A DNA stretch of 12,883 nt from NCBI GenBank assembly GCA_031288815.1, contig JAITQR010000129.1, positions 1 through 12,883 of the forward strand, given 5' to 3'. A model generated the notes under the pieces. The model did not search any database. It saw only the letters and a program-made list of their open reading frames with translations, and had not been told where the DNA came from. Positions within the stretch are counted from its first letter, which is position 1, and each line of letters starts with the position of its first letter. Shown piece after piece: positions 6,864 to 12,883 of this stretch. A program made the position numbers and the translations under genes. The DNA comes from Treponema sp. Its GTDB lineage: Bacteria > Spirochaetota > Spirochaetia > Treponematales > Breznakiellaceae.

Positions 6864-7872
6864 AAGCCTCGATGATCTTTTTGACCAGGGGGTTCCGCAC
6901 CACATCGGCGGTGTGGAGGAAACTGAAGTGGATGCCCTCCACCCCGGAAAGCACGGAGACGGCGTGGAGGAGTCCCGAATCGATCCGGCGGGGCAGGTCG
7001 ATCTGGGTTATATCCCCGGTAATCACCGCCCGCGCGCCCTGGCCGATCCTGGTTAAAAACATCTTCATCTGCTCTTTGGTGGTATTCTGGGCCTCGTCCA
7101 GCACCACGACGCAGTCGTTCAGGCTCCGCCCCCGCATATAGGCCAGGGGGGCTATCTCGATGGCCCTGGTCTCCTCCAGCCGGCGGATCGTCTCAAAGGA
7201 CACCAGGGACTCCATGGCGTCGTAGAGGGGCCTGAGGTAGGGGCTTATCTTTTGGGCCAGGTCTCCGGGCAGGAAACCCAGGTTCTCCCCCGCCTCCACC
7301 ACCGGGCGGGTAAGCACCAGCTTCCGCATTTTTTTGGACAGCACCAGTCTGAGGGATTCGGCTATGGCCAGGAAAGTCTTGCCGGTCCCCGCGGGCCCAA
7401 TGCCGAAACTGATATCGCAGGAACGCATTCCCAGGACATAGGCCGCCTGGTTGCGGCTCCGGGGAAACACCCGGTTAAAGCCCTGGGGGATCCGTATCGC
7501 CGCGTCGGCCAGGCCGACGGCCGGATCGGCGCCGTTCTCCGCCGGAGCCTCCCCCAAAGGGAGGGTTTTTTCCGGCCCCGTTTCTCCCGGCTCCTTCCCG
7601 GCCCCCTGGGGGGAAAAATTCCCCACCAGGGCCTTAACATACTCGGGGGAAAGATCGTCCCCCTCCTTAACCGCGGCGATAAGGTTATCCATCATGCTCT
7701 TAAACCGTCTGATTCCGGCCTCGCCGGCCCCTTCCAGGCGAATCTCGTTCCCTCGGGCGGCGATACGCCCCCCCAAAGAGCCTTCGATAAGCCTGAGGTT
7801 TCCGTCGTTAGCGCCGCATACCCCGGACAACAGATCCCGGTTATCCAGGACAATGGTTATGCTGTCCTCCAA
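6841..7872 (-). CDS. phoH: PhoH family ATPase (PhoH/YbeZ)
   Basis: A 343-residue cytoplasmic P-loop ATPase of the PhoH/YbeZ/PhoL family. Residues 1-75 match the KH-like N-terminal region (CGANDGNLRLIEGSLGG, then RGNEIRLEG). A variable Gly/Pro/Glu linker (86-120) follows, then the ATPase: FPRSRNQ at 136-142, Walker A GPAGTGKT at 159-166, LTRPVVEAGENLGFLPGD at 187-204, Walker B VVVLDEAQN at 255-263 and ITGDITQIDLP at 284-294. YbeZ is a YbeY partner and is implicated in rRNA maturation; RNA helicase activity is reported for some members. The start is TTG at 7872 with AGAGGG 6 nt upstream. No ATG lies nearby in frame, and the KH-like region requires this start or one very close to it. It is the first gene of a six-gene unit and follows a candidate promoter. 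Its stop overlaps the 7TM-HD gene by 23 nt. Confidence 0.95.
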   Translation of the reverse strand: MEDSITIVLDNRDLLSGVCGANDGNLRLIEGSLGGRIAARGNEIRLEGAGEAGIRRFKSMMDNLIAAVKEGDDLSPEYVKALVGNFSPQGAGKEPGETGPEKTLPLGEAPAENGADPAVGLADAAIRIPQGFNRVFPRSRNQAAYVLGMRSCDISFGIGPAGTGKTFLAIAESLRLVLSKKMRKLVLTRPVVEAGENLGFLPGDLAQKISPYLRPLYDAMESLVSFETIRRLEETRAIEIAPLAYMRGRSLNDCVVVLDEAQNTTKEQMKMFLTRIGQGARAVITGDITQIDLPRRIDSGLLHAVSVLSGVEGIHFSFLHTADVVRNPLVKKIIEAYERETES

Positions 7873-7878
7873 ATAAAA

Positions 7879-7884
7879 CCCTCT
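7879..7884 (-). promoter_or_regulatory. Shine-Dalgarno supporting the TTG start of phoH
   Basis: AGAGGG on the minus strand, 6 nt before TTG at 7872-7870. A second GGAGG lies inside codons 1-3 but would point only to a rare ATT further on, so TTG is preferred. Confidence 0.6.
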
Positions 7885-7892
7885 GAGAAAAA

Positions 7893-7921
7893 AGTCTATA
7901 GCCCCCGGTTTTGCCTGTCAA
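7893..7921 (-). promoter_or_regulatory. Candidate sigma70-type promoter of the phoH operon
   Basis: On the minus strand a perfect TTGACA (-35, 7921-7916) is followed by TATAGA (7900-7895, spacer 15) or TAGACT (7898-7893, spacer 17), each matching the -10 consensus at 4 of 6 positions. It lies in the only sizeable gap inside the window, about 20 nt before the phoH start, so the leader would be very short. It could give phoH and downstream genes expression independent of uvrA-lptD. This is pattern recognition only; no start-site data are available. Confidence 0.45.
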
Positions 7922-7926
7922 TCGCG

Positions 7927-7953
7927 CGGCGGCCGGCAGCCCGCCGGGGGGCT
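7927..7953 (-). other. Overlapping GC-rich hairpins downstream of lptD
   Basis: Two mutually exclusive small stems: CGGCGG (7927-7932) with CCGCCG (7941-7946), and AGCCC (7938-7942) with GGGCT (7949-7953). They lie just after the lptD stop (7958-7956) and just before the candidate -35. Neither is followed by a T-run on the minus strand, so an intrinsic terminator is not convincing. Attenuation or partial read-through is possible but unproven. Confidence 0.3.
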
Positions 7954-7955
7954 TT

Positions 7956-10900
7956 CTACTTCACCTGCCATTCGTCTTTCTCGTATTTCATCTCGGTCTT
8001 AATCTCGCTTATGGGTATCCATTGGACCACGAAGGAAATTTCCGGCTGAAATTTGTAGTAGGGGTTCCCGCCGCTGGGCCTTTCAAGGGTTTGGGAAAGG
8101 GAAATTCCCAGGGCGGCGTTCCAGTCCCCCAGGTGGTGGACCGCGTTGAGGCCGAAGGATTTCAGCTTAAACCCCGAACTTTTCCGCCGATCATCATCGT
8201 CAAACCGGAAGGAATTCATCAAATCGAGGAAGAAGTTGTTCTGTTCCCCCGCGGGCATCTCTATGGGAAGCCCGAAACCGGGGAAATCCTTGAAATACCG
8301 GTAAACGTAGGTGTTTTCCGACGTAATGGACAGGCTGAAATCCAGAAAATCGCTGATCCCCAGGGTAAGGCCGCCGGAAAAATTCAGCCGGGAGTAGGTG
8401 TAGCGCTGAAGATCAAAGGTCATGCTGGTATTGAGGTTAAAGGAGAGGGAAAGACGGTCTTTCCAGAAACTGTTTTTTTTGGTGCTCTTTTGGTAGCCGA
8501 AAACCAGATCCCGGTGCCGGAGGCTTTCCTCCCCCTTCTGTACCCAGCCGTCGCCCAGGCTGGAATCCACCGAGCCCTGGTAGTTGAACTGGTAGGGGAT
8601 CATCCGGACCGCCGTATAGGCCACTGAAAAGCCCACCAGGGAAAGATGCGTGCTTATGGTGGTGTACTCCTTGTCTTCCGCGTCCAGAACCAGGTACTGC
8701 TGAATTGAACCGTAGTCCCCGAAACGAAGGGTCTCGGTAAGGTAGAAAGGCTCCGGTTTCCGGGTTTCCGGCTGGGCGGGGTTAAATATCCTCATGTGGG
8801 CGTTGGTCTCGCTGATCCACAACCGCAGGGTGGAATTGCCCTCAATGGCCGCCTCCCGGGGGGGGAGATCCGCGGTAAAGGTGAAAGTCTGGGCCTTGTC
8901 CATCACGCTGGCGGCGATATTGGTAACGAAACGGTGGGAGTTCAGGTAATCCTCGTCCCAGGCCCCGTACTGGATGTCCCAACTGGGGATCTCCTCCCAG
9001 ACGTCCGCGGCGCCGGCGCTGATGGAATTGGGATCAAAGACCGATTTCGCCAGGAGCCCGTTGAAAGAGTACTGGAGGCTCGAATTCCCCCATACGGCGC
9101 TGTGGTACAGGGGCCGGAAGGTGGAGGAAAACTCGTAGTTCGTATTGAAAAAGGTGGCGTTGAAAGCCTGGAGCCGGGCGTTCCGGATTTTGGTGGGGTC
9201 CGGGTTACCGGAAGCGCTGAATTCCTCCGCCTCCTTGTCCACATGGGTAAAATCCTGCCAGGAACCCGTGGTGATAAGCCGGAAACTGTTGGTGTACATC
9301 CCCCCGTTGGGGTGGTTCAGGTTAAAGCCCAGATTGGCGTCCCCCCGGATGGTGGAAAGGACCGAGGAAACCTCGCTCCAGTCGATGTCTTCCGCCTCCC
9401 TCCAGTTCTCCTGGCTGGAACGGAACTGGAGTTCCGAAACGGCGGCGGGGTTGATCCGGTAATCGATGCTGAACTGGGGGCCTCCGCTTTGGGGTAAGTC
9501 GAAGCGCTGGCTTAAAACCGGGGGCCGCAAGGGATCGGCCTTGGCGGAACCGGGGGTTTTTTCCTCGGCCGGCGCCCAGGGGGAAAGGGGTTCGCCGATG
9601 CCCGCCAGGGGGTTTTTCTCCTGGGCCTCCGCAACGGGCTGGGCGGCGGCGCTTGTTTCTCCCAGGGTAAAGGGCGTACCGGCCAGGGCCAGGGTGACGG
9701 AGTAGAGGGTCAATTTATTGGGAAAGAAAAACTGCCGGTTCGGGGAATAGTCGTTTCTCCGGTTCGTGTATTTTGTCGAATTCCTGGTCTCAAAGGCGAC
9801 GGTGCTGGAAAAACTGGACACGGAAAAACTGGACACGTAGGGGGCCAGGAAGGAGAGTCTGGGGTTCAGGGAGCCGTTGATCCGCCATTCATAGGAGCCC
9901 AGGACCTGGGGATCGTTTTCCGGGTCTGTTTCGTCCAGGCTCATCCCCTGCTGGACCATGTTTACCCAGTCCATTTCTTCCGCCCGGTTTAAAAAATCCT
10001 TGTTCACAAAGGGATCGGCGTAGTAAGGAACGGCCCAGTTGAGGGAACCGCCCCCGCCGCTGAGGGAGCCGGTCATGTTGAAGCGGTACCGGAGGGGAAG
10101 ATCCTGGGAAAAAAAGTGGGAGCTGTTCCAGTCGCTGGTTCCGTCATACCGGACGAAGGGAGTATAGAAACTGTCGCCGGCCTTTCTGATATCCCTGGTT
10201 ACCCCGAAACCGGCGGAAATATCGGTAACGCCGAAAATCCCCCGCCGGGGCATGGAAAATTCCGTGCCGAGATAGGCGCCCAGGTTGGCGTAGAGATCGA
10301 TAATGGCCTTCAGGCTCATCTCGTTCGCGTCCTGGCGTTTCTTGCCCGTGCTGCGCAGGAAGATCCCCTGCTGGGTTTTTTCCATGTCCGGGCTGTTTCC
10401 CAGGATCCTGGTAAGGGAGCTGCCCGATCCCCCGGCGGACTGGGGCCGGCCCAGGATGTAGGTGGTGGTCTGCACAAAACTCCCCTCCCGGGAACGGTAA
10501 CCGATAACCGGGTGGAACACCACCTCGTCGGCGGGGTAATAGAAAAAGGGAATGTAGAGAACCGGAATTTCCCCGACCTTGAGGGTCGCGTTGAAAACCG
10601 CGAAATCCGAACCCGGCAGGAGCCATAGCTTTGTGGCGTTCAGGGACCAGTAGGATTCGGGATTCGACGCGTTGCTAATGGAGGCGTCCCGGAGTACCGT
10701 GGTATCCTGATCGCTGCGGGAAATAACCGCGCCGGAAAAACGGTAGGTGGTTTCGTCCTCCTGGATAGACCGTTCCGAGACGCCTTCGGCGAATACGCTT
10801 TTCCAGTTGTCCAGGTTCACCGTTATGGTTTCCCCGCTAAAGGTCTCGATGGTCTCCCCCTCCTCCTTGACGTACCTTACCCCTCCCCGGGCGGTGATGA

Positions 10901-11606
10901 TGTTCCTGGTCCGGTTGTAGAGGATATCCTGGGCGGATATCCGGTGGGTGGCGTCCCCGTCCTTGAGGTTCACGATCACGTCCCCCCGCAGCCGGGCATA
11001 GTCCTCGTCCACCGTTTCAAGGGTAAAATATTCGGTGCTCCGGGACGATTCAATGACGATGATCCGTCTGTCCGGATCCTCCGGGGCCGCGGGGACCCGA
11101 TCCAGGGCATAATGGGCCCGGAGACGGCCGGCCAGATCCTCCCTGGTTCCCCCTTCGGAAAGCCCCAGGGTCCGGCACCAGAGGGCCAACTCCCCCAGGG
11201 TACTGGTCTTGATGTCCAGTTGGACGCGGGACTCCTCCGCGCTCAGTTCCGCCGGGGCCGCCCGTCCCGGGCCGGCTTCCGCGGCCGGGGCAGCCCTCGT
11301 GGCCGGGGCGGAGTCCGTCCCGGTGGGGGGGGCGCCGGTAGCGGCGGGAGGGGTGTCGGCCGGGGCGCTGTCAACCGGGGGGGCGCCGGTACCCGTCGGA
11401 GCGGCCTCGTCCGGGGCGGCGTCACCCGGAACGGCGTCAGTGCCGGCCGGGGCGTTGTCGTCCGGGGCGGGAAGCGTCGCGGGGGGAGGGCTTGAAGGCT
11501 GCCGCCGTTCCTCCCTCCCGCCCCCCGCCCGGAGGGAAGGGGAGAGCAGGAAAAGAAACAGGACCAGGAGAAGTACTGTTTTTGGAAAACCCTTGAGCCT
11601 GTTCAT
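7956..11606 (-). CDS. lptD: LptD/OstA-like outer membrane assembly protein
   Basis: A 1216-residue outer membrane protein, longer than E. coli LptD (784). Residues 1-27 are a signal peptide. Residues 37-120 are a Pro/Ala/Gly/Thr-rich linker, and 135-167 a SAP-like helix-loop-helix. Residues about 180-315 are the periplasmic OstA/LptA-like beta-jellyroll ([30 protein letters not shown]). The LptD hallmark follows at 325-358 ([31 protein letters not shown]), and the rest is aromatic, alternating beta-barrel sequence with a Pro/Ala insertion at 650-705. In LPS-producing bacteria LptD with LptE inserts LPS into the outer leaflet; in treponemes thought to lack LPS the cargo is probably another glycolipid. 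Only one cysteine (C144) is present, so the E. coli-type disulfides cannot form. The last residue is Lys, not the aromatic common for BAM substrates. ATG at 11606 shares ATGA with the uvrA stop; its Shine-Dalgarno is weak and distant, suggesting coupling. Confidence 0.9.
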   Translation of the reverse strand: MNRLKGFPKTVLLLVLFLFLLSPSLRAGGGREERRQPSSPPPATLPAPDDNAPAGTDAVPGDAAPDEAAPTGTGAPPVDSAPADTPPAATGAPPTGTDSAPATRAAPAAEAGPGRAAPAELSAEESRVQLDIKTSTLGELALWCRTLGLSEGGTREDLAGRLRAHYALDRVPAAPEDPDRRIIVIESSRSTEYFTLETVDEDYARLRGDVIVNLKDGDATHRISAQDILYNRTRNIITARGGVRYVKEEGETIETFSGETITVNLDNWKSVFAEGVSERSIQEDETTYRFSGAVISRSDQDTTVLRDASISNASNPESYWSLNATKLWLLPGSDFAVFNATLKVGEIPVLYIPFFYYPADEVVFHPVIGYRSREGSFVQTTTYILGRPQSAGGSGSSLTRILGNSPDMEKTQQGIFLRSTGKKRQDANEMSLKAIIDLYANLGAYLGTEFSMPRRGIFGVTDISAGFGVTRDIRKAGDSFYTPFVRYDGTSDWNSSHFFSQDLPLRYRFNMTGSLSGGGGSLNWAVPYYADPFVNKDFLNRAEEMDWVNMVQQGMSLDETDPENDPQVLGSYEWRINGSLNPRLSFLAPYVSSFSVSSFSSTVAFETRNSTKYTNRRNDYSPNRQFFFPNKLTLYSVTLALAGTPFTLGETSAAAQPVAEAQEKNPLAGIGEPLSPWAPAEEKTPGSAKADPLRPPVLSQRFDLPQSGGPQFSIDYRINPAAVSELQFRSSQENWREAEDIDWSEVSSVLSTIRGDANLGFNLNHPNGGMYTNSFRLITTGSWQDFTHVDKEAEEFSASGNPDPTKIRNARLQAFNATFFNTNYEFSSTFRPLYHSAVWGNSSLQYSFNGLLAKSVFDPNSISAGAADVWEEIPSWDIQYGAWDEDYLNSHRFVTNIAASVMDKAQTFTFTADLPPREAAIEGNSTLRLWISETNAHMRIFNPAQPETRKPEPFYLTETLRFGDYGSIQQYLVLDAEDKEYTTISTHLSLVGFSVAYTAVRMIPYQFNYQGSVDSSLGDGWVQKGEESLRHRDLVFGYQKSTKKNSFWKDRLSLSFNLNTSMTFDLQRYTYSRLNFSGGLTLGISDFLDFSLSITSENTYVYRYFKDFPGFGLPIEMPAGEQNNFFLDLMNSFRFDDDDRRKSSGFKLKSFGLNAVHHLGDWNAALGISLSQTLERPSGGNPYYKFQPEISFVVQWIPISEIKTEMKYEKDEWQVK
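11247..11498 (-). repeat. Low-complexity Pro/Ala/Gly coding tract in lptD
   Basis: Codons 37-120 of lptD encode an almost pure Pro, Ala, Gly, Thr and Asp linker. A degenerate unit beginning GAPP recurs at a 17-residue spacing. In the DNA, the 15-nt plus-strand string GGGGGGGCGCCGGTA appears at 11326-11340 and 11377-11391, exactly 51 nt apart. It probably forms an extended periplasmic spacer after signal peptide cleavage, and its length may vary between strains. Confidence 0.75.
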
Positions 11607-12883
11607 GCGCGCCGGGACACCCTTCCCCGGCTGGGCTGGCGGTTCCGGTTCAGCATTTCCCTGATGTAGACGCCGGTGTAGGATCTCTCGTATTCCGCCA
11701 CCTCTTCCGGGGTTCCGGTAACCAGGATCTCCCCGCCCCGGTCTCCCCCCTCCGGCCCCAGATCGATAATGTGATCCGCCTGGAGCAGCACATCCAGGTT
11801 GTGCTCGATCATCACCACCGTGTTCCCCTGATCCACCAGACGCTGGATCACCTCCATAAGCTGCTTCACGTCGGCGAAGTGGAGCCCCGTGGTGGGTTCG
11901 TCCAGGATGTAGAAGGTCTTCCCGGTGGAGCGTTTGGAGAGTTCCAGGGCCAGCTTTACCCGCTGGGCCTCCCCGCCGGAAAGGGTCAGGGCGGACTGCC
12001 CCAGCTTGACGTAACCCAGGCCCACGGAAAGGAGGGTACCCATCTTGTGGGCAATCCGGGGGATGGGGGCAAAAAAACCCGCCGCCTCCTCAATGGTCAT
12101 ATCCAGTACGTCGGCGATATTCTTCCCCTTGTAGCGGATCTCCAGGGTCTCCCGGTTGAAGCGCTTCCCCTGGCACACGTCGCAGGTAATATACACGTCG
12201 GGGAGGAAGTTCATCTCGATCTTGATGGTCCCGTCCCCCTCGCAGTTCTCGCATCTCCCCCCCCGGACGTTGAAGGAGAAGCGTCCCGGCTTGTAACCCC
12301 GCATCTTCGACTCCGGCAGGCTGGCGAAAAGGTTCCGTATCTCGGTAAAGACCTCCACGTACGTGACCGGGTTGGAACGGGGGGTACGGCCTATGGGGCT
12401 CTGGTCGATGTCGATGACCTTGTCGATATGTTCAAAGCCGGTAATTTTTTTGCAGGCCCCCTCCTGGCGGCTGGACCCGTATATCCGGTTCGCCAGGGCC
12501 GGGTACAGCACGTCGGAAAGGAGGGTGGATTTTCCCGATCCCGAAACCCCGGTAATGCAGGTAAAGAGCCCCAGGGGTATCGTTACGTCTATGCCTTTAA
12601 GGTTGTGTTCCGATACTCCCTGAAGCTGGATGAAGCTGCCGTTCCCCTTCCGCCGGGTGTCGGGTATCTCCATGGTCAGCTTTCCCGCCAGGTAGAGGCC
12701 CGTAAGACTCTCCTCCGATTCCATCACCTCTTCCGGCGTGCCCTGGGCCACCACCGCGCCGCCGTGAACCCCCGCGCCGGGCCCCAGATCCACGATGTAG
12801 TCGGCGGTCCGCAGGGTCTGTTCGTCGTGCTCCACCACAATCAGGGTGTTGCCCAGATCCCGCAGGTAGAGGAGGGTGTCGAT
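11603..12883 (-). CDS. uvrA: UvrA excinuclease ABC subunit A, C-terminal part (partial)
   Basis: The C-terminal 426 residues of UvrA; the 5' part (over half of a roughly 940-residue protein) lies beyond the right edge. UvrA is the damage-sensing ATPase of nucleotide excision repair and loads UvrB. The visible part begins at the end of the first nucleotide-binding domain ([10 protein letters not shown], then [15 protein letters not shown]). It contains the second Walker A GVSGSGKS (12550-12527) and the second zinc finger, CENC and CDVC separated by 19 residues, with all four cysteines intact. The ABC signature [14 protein letters not shown], Walker [14 protein letters not shown] and H-loop [10 protein letters not shown] follow. 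The frame has no stop up to position 12883, so this is truncation by the window and not a broken gene. The basic tail ([15 protein letters not shown]) ends in a TGA overlapping the lptD ATG. Confidence 0.97.
   Translation of the reverse strand: MDTLLYLRDLGNTLIVVEHDEQTLRTADYIVDLGPGAGVHGGAVVAQGTPEEVMESEESLTGLYLAGKLTMEIPDTRRKGNGSFIQLQGVSEHNLKGIDVTIPLGLFTCITGVSGSGKSTLLSDVLYPALANRIYGSSRQEGACKKITGFEHIDKVIDIDQSPIGRTPRSNPVTYVEVFTEIRNLFASLPESKMRGYKPGRFSFNVRGGRCENCEGDGTIKIEMNFLPDVYITCDVCQGKRFNRETLEIRYKGKNIADVLDMTIEEAAGFFAPIPRIAHKMGTLLSVGLGYVKLGQSALTLSGGEAQRVKLALELSKRSTGKTFYILDEPTTGLHFADVKQLMEVIQRLVDQGNTVVMIEHNLDVLLQADHIIDLGPEGGDRGGEILVTGTPEEVAEYERSYTGVYIREMLNRNRQPSRGRVSRRA

Noticed and set aside
6864..6905. 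Upstream start of the 7TM-HD gene, 14 codons longer
   Set aside because: It lies deep in phoH and adds residues not typical of the family; the ATG at 6863 has GAGG close by.
7927..7953. Intrinsic terminator for lptD
   Set aside because: The stems are short and there is no T-tract on the minus strand, so it is listed only as a weak hairpin.
11209..11664. Plus-strand Ala/Gly/Ser-rich open frame opposite the lptD linker
   Set aside because: Produced by reading the Pro/Ala codon repeat on the other strand; no start signal or motif.

Overview
This window looks like core chromosome of a GC-rich spirochaete, most likely a Treponema-like lineage. The main argument is gene content and order, recalled from memory and not searched: uvrA followed directly by an lptD homologue (as I remember for T. 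pallidum TP0514/TP0515), a 7TM-HD protein next to ybeY and a TlyC/CorC-type CBS protein, and a TPR lipoprotein-like gene. Hand counts of a few rows give about 63% G+C in the core genes and about 53-57% in the last gene (the sugar kinase). No species can be named from the sequence alone.

All eight protein genes lie on the minus strand, so they read from high to low coordinates. Unit 1 is uvrA (only its 3' part, running off the right edge) and lptD, joined by an ATGA stop/start overlap. An 83-nt gap (7873-7955) then carries a plausible sigma70-type promoter and small GC-rich hairpins. Unit 2 follows: phoH, pgpH-like 7TM-HD, ybeY, corC/tlyC-like, TPR protein and PfkB-family sugar kinase. In unit 2 every junction is an overlap (23, 4, 20 and 4 nt) except the last, which is a 43-nt gap with its own strong Shine-Dalgarno. 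The left 155 bases carry no gene but hold two strong inverted repeats with almost the same 14-nt core. They resemble the subterminal hairpins of IS200/IS605-type elements, or a terminator region.

The genes cover RNA and ribosome quality control (PhoH, YbeY, possibly the CorC-like protein), second-messenger hydrolysis (PgpH-like, probably cyclic di-AMP), outer membrane assembly (LptD homologue), DNA repair (UvrA) and sugar phosphorylation. The cluster combines the Bacillus-type order phoH-pgpH-ybeY with the enterobacterial order ybeZ-ybeY-ybeX.

I found no phage, CRISPR, toxin-antitoxin or defence system. The points most worth a second look are the unusual N-terminus of the LptD homologue (an 80-residue Pro/Ala linker followed by a SAP-like helix-loop-helix), its lack of the disulfide cysteines, the TPR protein's C-terminal TolB/FlgT-like half, and the paired palindromes at the left edge.
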